Assembly (NCBI GenBank): GCA_963682055.1
Contig: OY821746.1
Location: forward strand, 29,950,481-30,014,480
DNA: 64,000 nt
Direction: 5' to 3'
DNA from: Primula veris
Lineage: Eukaryota > Streptophyta > Magnoliopsida > Ericales > Primulaceae
Shown here: one piece after another, positions 18,000-35,600 of the stretch
How the letters are laid out: the number at the start of each line of letters is the position of its first letter
Position numbering within the stretch: position 1 is the first letter of the stretch
The notes under the pieces: generated by a model
What the model was told of the DNA's origin: nothing
The model's database searches: none
The model's input: the letters and a program-made list of their open reading frames with translations, nothing else
Position numbers and translations under genes: made by a program

Positions 18000-19090
18000 C
18001 ATCATAGTGTGTGTGTATATGCCCTATTAGGTGACCTCCAAATCTCCAATATAGAATCATTGTTGTACAAGTTCTAGATTTTGGAAATACTATCATTAGT
18101 AATGTTGAGTGATTATTTCTAGGAAATACTGTATTGTTTGTTTTTTCGATATGTTGAAGTAACTTGTAAGTATTGTTGTATATTAACAATTTTTGTGATT
18201 AAAATTTTTCGTAAAAGTTTTCACACAGCTCCCAACACAAGCAGAAAATATGGGAAAATAATACTATTTCCACGCATTTTATTTTTTCAAGAAAATATTT
18301 TTTCCGGTGAAACAAACATAGCCTAAGATTGTATTATGAAGTTCCTTGTTTAGGAGTAAACTTGGAATGCATATTTCAGTGAGGATAATTTAGTTGTCAA
18401 TTGACGACTTACTCGTATTTTACAAGCCACACTTGCGTTTTTGCGAGTAAAGTTGCTATTTATTTGGTAAACCAATTTAAAAGTGGAGCTTCCATGAACT
18501 TGAACTTTTCAGCTATATGAACTCTTATCTTTTATCCCGGCAGCAAGTAATTTTCAGCTTATTGGCTTAATCTGCTGCCAAACAAGACCTGGGTCATGTT
18601 TAATGACCTGATCAACCGGCCTAGGCCTTGTTTGTCTGTGTTACTTGTGCATGGGATTGGAAAATAAAAACCATAGCATTTTTTGTGTGTGTGTATTATT
18701 TGATAGCTAATTAATGAGCTTTGTTCTAAGTGGAGCAAATAAGTTGGTAAATATTTCAAGTTATATTTTTAAGTTGGATTAAATCAAGATATCAAGGAAA
18801 TTCCAGAGAACATAAATGAAAATCATATAAAATATTTGAATCAACAAAATTTTAAAATTCTTTTAAAAGACGAAAAAACTTAAGCGCATGTTATCGTTCT
18901 TTTGAAAGTCATCCTCATATTTTTTTTTTATTATTGAATCCAGTTTTTCTCGTTCCTTTCCCATAGTTCTCCTCAAAAAAAAAAAATTATAAAAAAAAAG
19001 TCATGTATTTTCCTAAATCTACATGCAACGACAAAATGATTTTAATCGACGTACAATAACATTATTTACGTTCTTAATTGACGTTTCTCC
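18000..19090. repeat. Second copy of the NLP 3'-flank segment
   Basis: It matches 9420-10560 in order: TAGGTGACCTCC, AAGTTCTAGATTTT, TTTCTAGGAA, TTGTCAATTGACG, the GGAGCTT block, and a CAATTGACGTTT-like end. This placement defines a tandem duplication that took NLP downstream sequence along with BiP. Confidence 0.75.
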
Positions 19091-20021
19091 TACAGAGCTC
19101 AAAATTAACCATACAAATTCTGGAATATAAAATTTATTATATTGCAAAATCCATATGGTAGATGGTGAATATGGGAAAAAAAAAATGGCTCACAAATACA
19201 AAATTAATACATATTGGCTCGTGAAGAGTATGCTAGTAAACACATAAAAGGACATATATGTTAATTACACATGTATTAAAGAATTAAAAAAAATGTAATT
19301 AATGAGTAAGTCGATTAAAATAATGTTGTGTTTGCATGTAGATTGGTATTAAAATCTAGTAAGGTAGATTGGTATTAAAATCTAGTACTATACATGTATC
19401 TTAATTATATTATTGGGTTGTCATGCACATCACCTAATTAATCTGATTATGATATCCTAAACGTTTTTCGTAATGAATTCATAAAATCTGGTACGTACTC
19501 CTATTTCTCTTATCAAACGGAGAAACTCTATTAATGTGTAATATTGTGTAACAAGTACTTTTTTTAATGGGAATAGAATACCAAGAAGTTATTTTTGATA
19601 ATATCTATAAGGAAGAGTCAAAATATTATACTCCTATTTTCTATCTATTTGCGTGGCTCTTTAATTATTTTCACTCAAATTTTAAATTTTCACAACTTGT
19701 TCAACAAATTTATAAGCTTTTATATTACATTGTATTCAAATTTTATAACATTTGCACATAATATTGTTTTTAGACAAATTTTCTAAAATTTAATATTTAA
19801 TTTACACTAATTTATATATTTATTCCAAAATAAATTACGTGTGGATTTTCTTTTAAAAATAATTATTAAATGTATTGATACGTGTGTTATAGTAATTTTA
19901 TAATTTTTTCAAATTTTTTAGAGATATTTTTTTTGAATAGAATAAGAAGGGACAGAGAATAGAAGAGAAGATTTCCACTACTATTTAGGATGTAAATCAT
20001 GTAATTAAAATTTGTAAAATC

Positions 20022-20065
<44 letters not shown>
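19091..20065. other. AT-rich spacer upstream of the BiP-B repeat array
   Basis: No gene is supported; the small ORFs are AT-rich and low complexity. A direct repeat of AGATTGGTATTAAAATCTAG occurs near 19340 and 19366. A pure AT dinucleotide run ends the stretch at 20024-20062. Confidence 0.5.
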
Positions 20066-20066
<1 letters not shown>

Positions 20067-20130
20067 GAGACAAGAAGGGGACAACAATATTAAACTTCTC
20101 ATTGAAGAAACGCATCATATCTTAAACCTG

Positions 20131-20146
20131 ATTGGTTCAGGTCATT
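20131..20146 (+). promoter_or_regulatory. Degenerate ER-stress element, array unit 1
   Basis: ATTGGTTCAGGTCATT retains ATTGG but has lost the CCACG half. It is in register with the elements of the later units. Confidence 0.55.
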
Positions 20147-20187
20147 ATATATGACATATATGCATGTAATTTTACACACGTTCACAA

Positions 20188-20224
<37 letters not shown>

Positions 20225-20728
20225 GTAATAGTTGCATACGTGTTACGTGTGCGATACGTAGTGACATAGATATGATCCCGATAAATTAACTTAATATTTT
20301 TTTTTAGATTTAATTATCGAAAGATTAAATATAATTAATTTACAATCGTATATAAAAAGTAACATAATGTTTTACTCTTATAAAAAATACACAACGATGA
20401 TTAAATATAATTAATTAACAATCGTATATAAAGAGTAAACTAATGTTGTACTCTTATAAAAAAATACACAACGATTTTGTTTGGAATATAAATGTTTGGA
20501 AAATGACATTTTTTAAATTATTTATGTATTGAATTGACTGATGACATTTAAGAGTAATTACAATATTAGACTGAGAGTGTTTTTGGAAAATTTGGACAAA
20601 ATTGTACGGTCTCAAAATGATTGAATTAGCTTATATTAATAGTATGATATGATATATTAATAAGGAGACAAGAAGGGGACAACAATATTAAACTTATCAT
20701 TGGAGAAATACGCCATCTCTTAAACCTG

Positions 20729-20744
20729 ATCGGTCCACGTCATG
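20729..20744 (+). promoter_or_regulatory. ERSE-II-like element, array unit 2
   Basis: ATCGGTCCACGTCATG has an intact CCACGTCA bZIP core, with one mismatch in the ATTGG (NF-Y) half. Confidence 0.65.
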
Positions 20745-21305
20745 ACATATCTGCATGTAATTTTACACACGTTCACAAAACATATCTATATATATATATA
20801 TTAGTAATCGTTGTCCACGCGTTACGTGTGCGATACGTAGTGACATAGATATAATCCCGATAAATAAACTTAATATTTTTTTTTAATTTAAATATCGAAT
20901 CATTAAATATAATTAATTAACAATCGTATATAAAGAGTAAAATAATGTTTTACTCTTATAAAAAAATACACAACGATGATTAAATATAATTAATTAACAA
21001 TCGTATATAAAGAGTAACATAATGTTTTACTCTTATAAAAAATACACGACTTTGTTTGAAATATAAATGTGTGAAAAATAACATTTTTTAAGTTATTTAT
21101 GTATTTGAATTGAGTGATGACATTTAAAAATAATTACAATATTAGAGTGATGATATTTTTAAAAATTTTTGGCAAAATTGGACAATCTCAAAATAATTGG
21201 ATTGACTTATATTAATAGCATGATATGGTGTATTAATAAGGAGACAAGAAGGGGACAACAGTATTAAACTTCTCATTTGGAGAAACACGTCATCTCTCAA
21301 ACCTG

Positions 21306-21321
21306 ATTGGTCCACGTCATT
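21306..21321 (+). promoter_or_regulatory. Perfect ERSE-II element, array unit 3
   Basis: ATTGGTCCACGTCATT matches ATTGG-N-CCACG exactly, and P-UPRE at 15 of 16 positions. Confidence 0.75.
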
Positions 21322-21872
21322 ACATCCACATGTAATTTTACACACGTTCAAAAAAAAAAAAATATATATATATATATACTAGTAATCGTTACCCACGCGT
21401 TACGTATGTGATACGTAATGATATAGATATGATCCCGATAAATAAATTTAATAGTTTTTTAAAATTTAAATATCGAGTTATTAAATATAATTAATTAACA
21501 ATCGTATATAAAGAGTAACATAATGTTGTACTCTTATAAAAAAAAACACAAGGATGATTAAATATAATTAATTTACAATCGTATATAAAAAGTAACATAA
21601 TGTTTTACTCTTATAAAAAAATACACGACTTTGTTTGGAATATAAATGTGTGGAAAATAACATTTTTTAAGTTATTTATGTATTTGAATTGAGTGATGGC
21701 ATGTAAGAGTAATTACAATATAATATTAGAGTGAGTGTATTTTTAAAAAATTTGGACAAATTTGGACAGTATCAAATGATTGGATTAGTATGATATGATA
21801 TATTAACAAGGAGAGAAAAGGGAACAACAATATTAAACTTCTAATTGGATAAACTAGTATCTCTTGAACCTG

Positions 21873-21888
21873 ATTGGTGCACGTCATT
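21873..21888 (+). promoter_or_regulatory. ERSE-II-like element, array unit 4
   Basis: ATTGGTGCACGTCATT has one mismatch in the CCACG half (GCACG). The ACGT core is kept. Confidence 0.6.
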
Positions 21889-22398
21889 GACATATCTGCA
21901 TGTAATTTTACACACGTTCACAAAATATATCTATATATATATATATACTAGTAATCGTTACCCACGAGTTACGTGTGCGATACGTAGTGACATAGATATG
22001 ATCCCGAGAAATAAACTTAATATTTTTTTTAAAATTTAAATATCGAATGATTAAATATAATTAATTAACAATCGTATATAAAGAGTAACATAATGTTTTA
22101 CTCTTATAAAAAATACACAACGATAATTAAATATAATTAAGTAACAATCGTATATAAAGAGTAACATAATGTTTTATTCTTATAAAAAATACACAACGAC
22201 TTTGTTTGGAATATAAATGTGTGAAAAATAACATTTTTTAAATTATTTATATATTTGAATTGACTGATGGCATTTAAGAGTAATTATAATATTAGAGTGA
22301 GATTATTTTTGAAAAATTTGGGCAAAATTTGAGAGACTCAAAATGATTGGATTAGTATGATACTTCTCATTTGGAGAAACACGTCATCTCTTAAACCT

Positions 22399-22414
22399 AT
22401 TGGTCCACGTCATA
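22399..22414 (+). promoter_or_regulatory. Perfect ERSE-II element, array unit 5
   Basis: ATTGGTCCACGTCATA matches ATTGG-N-CCACG exactly. It lies in the unit whose first part is truncated. Confidence 0.75.
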
Positions 22415-22969
22415 CATATCTGCATGTAATTTTACACACGTTCACAAAATATATATATATATATTAGTAATCGTTACCCACGCGTTACGTATGCGATACG
22501 TAGTGAAATATATATGATCCCGATAAATAAACTTAATAGTTTTTTTAAAATTTAAATATCGAGTGATTAAATATAATTAATTAACAATCGTATATAAAGA
22601 GTAACATAATGTTGTACTCTTATAAAAAAAATACACAACGATGATTAAATATAATTAATTAACAATCGTATATAAAGAGTAATATAATGTTTTACTCTTA
22701 TAAAAAATACACGACGACTTTGTTTGGAATATAAATGTGTGGAAAATAACATTTTTTAAGTTATTTATGTATTTGAATTGAGTGATGACATTTAAGAGTA
22801 ATTACAATATTAGAATGAATGTATTTTTAGAAAATTTGAGCAAAATTGAACAGTCTTAAAATGATTGGGTTAGTATGATATGATATGATATGATATATTA
22901 ATAAGGAGACAAGAACGAGACAACAATATTAAACTTCTAATTGGAGAAACATGTCATCTATTAAACCTG

Positions 22970-22985
22970 ATTGGTCCACGTCATT
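22970..22985 (+). promoter_or_regulatory. Proximal perfect ERSE-II element of BiP-B
   Basis: ATTGGTCCACGTCATT begins 225 bp before the BiP-B ATG, the same distance as the mismatched element of BiP-A. ERSE-II and P-UPRE elements in plant BiP promoters are known targets of bZIP28/bZIP60 acting with NF-Y. The likely TATA box follows about 50 bp downstream. Confidence 0.85.
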
Positions 22986-23031
22986 CTAATGACATAGCTA
23001 CTGCATGTAATTTTACACGGTTCACAAAACC

Positions 23032-23050
23032 TATCTATATATATATATGC
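23032..23050 (+). promoter_or_regulatory. Likely TATA box of BiP-B
   Basis: TATCTATATATATATATGC lies between the proximal ERSE-II and the ATG. It is followed by CATAGCCAAGAACACAAAC, a plausible transcription start region also present upstream of BiP-A near 11693. Confidence 0.55.
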
Positions 23051-23116
23051 CATAGCCAAGAACACAAACACAACACAAAAATCACGTAAACTACACATAA
23101 CATAGAGATTATATAC

Positions 23117-23119
<3 letters not shown>

Positions 23120-23172
<53 letters not shown>
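23120..23172. repeat. (AT)n microsatellite in BiP-B leader
   Basis: A nearly pure AT dinucleotide run of about 50 bp lies just before the ATG. BiP-A has a shorter AT run at 11743-11762, so the tract has expanded in BiP-B. Confidence 0.9.
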
Positions 23173-23175
<3 letters not shown>

Positions 23176-23194
23176 GGAAGAGAGAAAGTAGAAG

Positions 23195-28564
<5,370 letters not shown>

Positions 28565-28604
28565 AGAGAGCGGAAAAGAAAGGCAAATGATAGTATAGAG
28601 CAGC

Positions 28605-28990
28605 AGTTTAGATAAGCTAGTTTCTGGGTTGGAGTTGTGTTTTATTTTTCATTTTGTTTTTCATTTCGGAGACACGCGTATTTTGTTAGTAAAGACCACT
28701 AAATTCATCTCGTAACGTGTTTAAGTTAATACCGTAGGGAAGCAAATTTGTTATGATAATTTCTATCAGTTTATATAAGCTGGTTTATTGGTTGGAGTTA
28801 TGTTTTACTTTTTATTTTGTTATATAATTTGGGGACAAATATATTTTTGTTAGTAAAAACGACCAAGTATATGTTTAAGTTATTATCGTGATGAGGAAAT
28901 TTTCTATCAACCTGAATAGTCGACACCGTTACGAAACTGCAGCGCATTAAATAAATGAAGAAAAATTAAAATCAGCAGAACCCTCTTTAC
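28605..28990. repeat. Two tandem subrepeats in BiP-B 3' flank
   Basis: A block with GTTTAGATAAGCTAG, GGTTGGAGT, GTTTTAT/CTTTTT and TTTTGTTAGTAAAGACC is followed by a second diverged copy (TTATATAAGCTGG, GGTTGGAGTTATGTTTTACT, TTTTTGTTAGTAAAAACGACC). The same two-unit arrangement is found at 43213-43650, which shows that region derives from BiP. Confidence 0.7.
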
Positions 28991-29448
28991 CATCTTTTCC
29001 AATTTGTTGAAAAATATGAGGAGAGTACGCGAAACGTAAACATAGGAAGGTTGCATTAGAAAACTGGGTTTTGCATTGCTATCTGACAACACTTGATATA
29101 AATTGCAAGAAATTTTATATCATGTGGCTTTTAATCAATAAGTTTGATAGAAACTAAAAAATCCTTATAAAGGGAGTGAAATGATCTCCAGTGGCTTTAC
29201 ACTCCTTAAATAACGATTAGATTAGACACAAATTACACAAGGTATAAATTGACCCAGAAATGGTGAGGGTTGTACCAAACACTTGATGTCCTCAATATAT
29301 TTGCATAATATTATCCTGAAATCATGTTGTCAATAGATATTGCTATTCATCAGTTTGGAACATTGTTGTTCACTATCCACAATTTATGTAACTAGTGCGC
29401 ATATTGCCGTTTCACAAAATTCCATAGCAGAAGAAGAGTTTACAAAAA

Positions 29449-29680
29449 CAAAAAGGAGATGACTTTACAAACTTATTTGAAAGTATAACATTTTCCTGTT
29501 GCAAGGAGGCTACATGCTTTTCTAATCATCAATTTACTATGCCACTTTTTTTCAAAGATGGAAATATTATCAGTTAAAAACAAAAAGGAGATGACTTTAC
29601 AAACTTATTTGAAATTAAAACATTTTCCTGTTGCAAGGAGGCTACAAGCTTTTCTAATCATCAATTTATTATAGTCCAGC
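29449..29680. repeat. About 132-bp direct repeat at the NADS1 3' end
   Basis: AAAAAGGAGATGACTTTACA with following sequence through TTTCTAATCATCAATTTA occurs at about 29450 and again at about 29582. The second copy overlaps the NADS1 stop codon. NADS2 has a single copy near 43950, so the doubling happened after the NADS copies separated. Confidence 0.8.
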
Positions 29681-32600
29681 TTTAGGGTCCCCAGAGCCTG
29701 CTGCTACGACTCCCGCGCCACCATCTTCTATAACACCTTTCTTTTCATCATCAACCTCACGCACAATTTCATCAATTTTCTGAAATTGGTATGGCCATCT
29801 TGCGTTGTATAAAAATTGACGCAAATCAAATCGATTGTCCTCCGGGGAATAACTCTAACCAAGACAAAAAAGGAATTGATAAATAATGAATCACAATCTC
29901 TTTCTGAAGCTTAACACTTGCATTTATCTACTAAAAAATACACAGGTATATATAAGTTGTAACAACTTGACTAGCAAGATCAAGATATATGGCATATTCA
30001 AATTTCAAAGTTACCTCGGCATGATAGGAAGGTGTTAACACTGTCATTTTGTGCCGATTGATAGAGTAATACTTGAAGAAGTACTTCACTTTCTCAGCCA
30101 CCTCTGACGGAGTTAGCGTTCCACCCCATTTCAACCATAAATTCTGAAAGAAAATAAAAAAAGGTAGCAAAAGCTCAAAATTTAAATGACTGTTTTTTTC
30201 TAATTTTGAAATATTCATCGTATTAAAAAAGTTGTATGTTAAAATCAACGGAGAATAGATAAAAACAAACCTTGAACATAGATACAGGACCACACCGATA
30301 AATTTTTCGCAATCTCCCATAGACTGAAAGTTCCTCATACGTCATTCCCATGTCCACTTCATCAAGCTATTCACAAGAAAGACAAATTACTTCATGTTTG
30401 ACCAACAATTCATAATTAAAAAAGAAACAATGTAAAGAGGACACTGAAGAGAAGGTAAGTAACAACATATGTATTTAGGCACGACAACCAAAGGGGAAAA
30501 ATTAGAGGTCAAAGCTATAGATTATATTTACCTGGCTGTAGTTGGCTCTTATAGGCTCTAGCTCAGCAGTTGGAGGAGCAGCTTCGATTTCCGCCAAAGA
30601 TGCGTAATTAAGATGAATGGCCGCCCATTTTAAAAATCTACGAAGATCTTGCTTGCTTATACTCCCAATTGGATTTAGATCTGCCGAGCTGCAATCATAC
30701 TGCATATTTGATATTAATATTGTCAAATAGCAAAGAGAAAGGTTATTTTTTATTGACTTTGTGATGTTCTCACTTGCCTTGATCAAAGTATTAAACTATT
30801 TATATAGCCAATAGTTACAAGCAATGAGGAACATACTTTTAATCAATCACATATCCTAGCCCAAGTAAACTAAATTTTTTCTCAATTAATGAAAAATACA
30901 AATAAATGTCGATTCGAAACGTTGTAACCTAACATTTAAAAGTGGAAAATTCGTCTCTATAGTCAAATTGCTAGAAGAAGAATTTATTGGAGAGAACAAT
31001 CTTTAAGGGCAATGTTGTGAAAATGAAAAGAAACATCTTCTTTTTTAAAAATTACCTTAGTTAGATAACCACGCAAGGCTTCGTCTACATTGGAGCTACC
31101 TAATACCAGATAGAATCCTGGTTTGCTATGAACCCAAGGCATGAGTGATGCTAACATAAACGCAAGGACCATTCTTATTCGAGCTTGAATGTTTTGCAAG
31201 CCCAAATTCTCAATGTTTGTTCCACCATCTATCTGTGACAATTATAAAGAATCAACATTCTTAAAAAAAAAAAAAAAATTGTGCCACAAATTACGTTATC
31301 CATCAATGCAATGAAAGATCGCACATCAAAGTGCTTTGAAACATGCTTTAATCTGCGTTTAATAATTGTACACTTCAGCTAAAAGGGTAAAAAAAGGGCA
31401 TAAAAAAGCGCACAAACTGTGAGCTCTAGAGTTCCTCTTTTTGGCTTTGACCAACCTTTTTTTTACAATTATATTCCTTTGAACAAGTTTTCATGTGTGT
31501 GATCCTATTTATTAAGCGTGCTATCGTCTTCTAACGTTTAACATGATCATTGTGAACTATACATGTTGTACTTGTGAGCATCTTACTTCTTACTATTATT
31601 TAAGTAAACACCCCCTTATGAGGCCTTGGAACACTTATTTCCAAAAAAAAACCTTTTAATTAATTTATTTACCAAAATACATTTAATTCAAAAAAAAATA
31701 ACTTCCCAACCGTAGAAATTAATATGGAAACCGGTCGCTGTTATTCTTCCCACTCTCTGAGACTCTCTTTTCCCAGAGTAATATTGAATATTCTCTCTCT
31801 CTCTCTTTACATATATTTTTTTTACAGTTTGTCCTTATTTTATTTAATTTCAGTGAAGATTGTACTCTCTCCCGGCAGGGTACTGTTTTATTGTATTTTT
31901 TTAGTATTACGTAAAAAAACTAATGAAGTGTAAGTTTTTTAATGAAACAAATGTTGATTTGTAAAGGATTTTTGCTAACCCATGAGTTGCACCACGCATT
32001 GCATGGGCACCGTTCGCCAGTATAATATATTGTAGCAAAAGTTGACACTTTCGTGAATCTATTGTTAAACGCTTTGGCTATGCTTTTGTGTTTTAAAACA
32101 TCAGTACCCACTCACTAAAGATTTCTAAAAAGCATACTGAAGGATGAAGCTACATTTCACACACCCAACCAAATGAGGATAATATTAACAAGTTTTATAG
32201 ATATAATTATTTTACCTTGTAGAGTGGTCGTTTTCCAGTAAGTGTCTGAAACAAAGAGAGCAGGGAAGAGACAACGCCGTCTATGCTAACATCAAGATGC
32301 CATGAGCCTATTTCATCTGCGAGCACTTTGGCCCGTTTTCTTGTGACTTCAGAACTGTTGCAGAAAATATAGAAAAGGCTGTTAGCTGGCGGTTATTTAT
32401 TAAAAAAATTGATTAATTTGGAAACAAAAGCGGTCGTGATGTTCCATATGGTCATTTACCCCCTCAAAGTTGATTTTCCAAAGAGTCCAAGAAAGGTTAC
32501 TGGCTCACAGTTAATATTAGTCGTCCCTCACGAAAATTTCATTTATAGAAAGTACGCAACACATGATATGGTTATACAATACCTGTTTTCAGATCCCATG

Positions 32601-35600
32601 TATACTGTGTAAAAGATACGCTTTGCAAATTCTCTACTATCAGTAGGAAACTGCCCATCCTTATAGTGCCCAATTCGTATAGCATCAGCTTTTACTTGTT
32701 CGTCTCCATTTGCAATTTCTGCAATATGCAATAACATTAAGTAACAAGTCATGTCATGGAAAGGCAATTATTATGATAAAAAATGTGTTACAAGGGTAAT
32801 TCGGACCTTTGACAACAAGCTGGCACATGCAGCCAACTATAGCAGCAACCGACGAGCTATCAGCCCCACCAGAAAGTGGCAGTAAAAAACCAGAAGATCC
32901 ACTTCTTCTTAAATAATCCCAGAGCCAACAACCAGGTCCAAACGCTATTTCCTCCTCAGGATCGTGATATTTAATCTACAAATACTTCGAACGCATAAGA
33001 AAATTAAATGGACACAGCGCCGCGATTCCCTTATATTTAAGGGGAACTCTAAATCAAATCTTTGGCACCAAAATTTGCTGCCAAATGTAAGTCAAGCAAA
33101 GTATAAGCTTCGTTTACTTGGTCAGCTTAAAAGTTGAGATTTTCTGGGTTTTGGAATGGAAAAGCTAGAAGCTTATGTTGGTTAAACACGTTTTTTCCCA
33201 GTCTAAAAACCTTAGCTTTTTTGCTTTAAGGTTGCAACCAGACAAGCCTTATATGCCTTAGTTTGTAGCATCTTTAAGCTCACCAATTTTGACTTTCTAC
33301 TTAAAAGTTAGACTGCATTTGGGTAACCATCTTGAAAATTGAGATCTTCTGGACTTACGTGAAAACATAGACTGTTTAAGCTGGCTGCATTAACCTAAGA
33401 TTTTTCCTGAATCCCAAAAGATTCAGCTTATCTGCTTAATAACTACAAACAAGAAGCCCACAGAGATTAAAAAAGGACAGTGTTGGCTCAACATAGAAGT
33501 CCACCTACATTGCGAGACTGTCATATGATTAGAGCTTACCTTTCTTGGACTTGAAAGAGACATTTGCAGTTTGAAAGACTGACAAAGCTTATAAGGTTGT
33601 GATACTGAGGAGACTCTGTGTTTACAACTGGCTTGCTCTTGGAAACTACTTACAGATCCTCTAAGACTTGCCACCTGTCATCAAGCAATTCTCAATAATT
33701 TAATTCTATAAATAAAATAACATAGATTAAAAAGATGTGAAACTATGAGTTTTAGAAATCCAACCTGTTTGTGTTACTGAAATAATAAACTTAAATAATT
33801 TATTTTTTTCGCGTCCGTAGGGGTTGGTACAATCTCTTTTTTCCTAAACATCCTATTTAACACCTTTTTGGTTCTTGTGTTTACTAGAATCAGGGTTTTC
33901 TGTTAATTGTTAGATTTGATTACATCATATAACAAGTTCAAAGAGCAGGTTAGTCTTGGTTTCATAGTAAATTTGTTAGCGAATACAAATATATTATCTG
34001 TTTAGCTTTGAATGATGAGAAGACAATAATGCCCTCAATGATAATGTATTTTATGGGGAGGAAGTAGGAGTAGGATGAAAGGGGTTTCAACACTAAACTA
34101 AGAAAACAACCTTTCGGCACCCATCATAATGGGGGGGGGAAATCCACATGGAATTCAGCCCTCACATTGACAAAGAATCTAACACAGTTAAATCCAATAT
34201 TAAGAAATATACTGAGAATAATCCATTAACATACCGCATCTAAATCCACTTGAGCAACCACCACCTCAACATCCTTCAAAGAAAATTGTGAGCCTTGAGC
34301 AACCACTTCTCCATTTACAACAACACATGCGCAACCATCTGCATAAGATCAAATTTGTAGCTCAAACATTAGGTTTTCATGTTTTCGGTTGAATAACAAA
34401 AAAGGTGAATTACATCAATGGCCCCCATACTTGGGACAAATTGGTCCTCATACTTGGGACAAATCTTCGATGTCGTCCCCAAAGTTACAGTTGCAAAAAC
34501 TATTGGTCCCAGTAGTTTGAATAAGTAACACGAAAGGTCTCCATAGTTTCAGATACAACAGTATTATCCCCATAGTTTATGTAAGTTACCCTGTGAGGAC
34601 CGCTAGTGCTGTAATTAGGGACCAGTTGTGTAATATATATAAATTATGCCAACTAATAGTAAATTACTCAAACTATGGATACCAATAGGGTTTCAGTTAA
34701 ATTTAAGGGTACCAAAAATAAATTCTACCTAAAGTAAGAGATCATCAGTGTTGGAAGTGAGACCATGGGGATCAAATGATATTTAGCACAAATTATGAGG
34801 ACTATTGATGAACATCACCCTCAAAAAAAATCTAAAAGCTAGTACAGTTAAACAGGCAATAAAGAATCAAAGCATGCATGTCAATGATAAACAATGAACT
34901 AACAATTTTTTTATCTGACCATAGTAAAGGCGACTCCCGTCACATCCTTGGTGATTGCTATACATATATACACCACCTCGCGTATGTGTAGCACCTACAA
35001 AAGCACGCATGCGCAAGTCAAGCTTTCGTAGTTGGTGGTGACTTCCACTAGCATTCATAAACACTTCAACACCGTTCAAAGCCAGCTCAGCATGAGGTGG
35101 AGTCGGAGTAAAAAGTTCCTCACAAACTTCAGCTGCAACGGCTCTGACATAAGACAATGCTAAAAATAGTAAGATTAATAAAGAAAAAGAATACTGAATA
35201 TGGCAACATGACAAAAGCAAACACAAGAGAGAAATTTAAATGTTAATTACAGTTTTGAGTTTTGTACACAAACATGTCATGTGATTTCAATATTGTACAC
35301 CAACCTAAAAACATTAGCAAGTATTACTCCAAGATACATTTTTCGGCGATTTAGTAAACATATTGTACGAATTAGGAAGAGAAAACCTTAAGTTGGGTTA
35401 CCAATCAATTAAGAAGTTCTACTTAATCAATTCCATAACTTCTGTAGACAATTTAGCCGCCATACTATAGTTTTTCTTCTATATAGTGTACAAAAACAAA
35501 AAAGAAAACGCTGCTATCTTGTAACTAATTCAAGTCGGTGTATTTTTTTATTTTTTTTGAAACAGAAGTTGGTGTATATAATCAAAATCCGTTGATATGT

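Larger units (their letters stand above)
20066..23040. repeat. Tandem array of about six promoter-containing units upstream of BiP-B
   Basis: Units begin with GGAGACAAGAAGGGGACAAC or a variant at 20066, 20664, 21240, 21810 and 22903; a unit truncated at its start begins near 22350. Spacing is about 540-600 bp. Each unit carries, in order: a CATCTCTTAAACCTGATTGG block holding an ER-stress element, an AATTTTACACACGTTCA block, an AT run, and an ACGCGTTACGTGTGCGATAC-like block. In full units, one or two subrepeats with AACAATCGTATATAAAGAGT and an inverted pair AAGAGTAA/TTTACTCTT follow. The stress-element block is homologous to the single-copy BiP-A promoter, so the array is an amplified BiP promoter segment. 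Confidence 0.9.
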
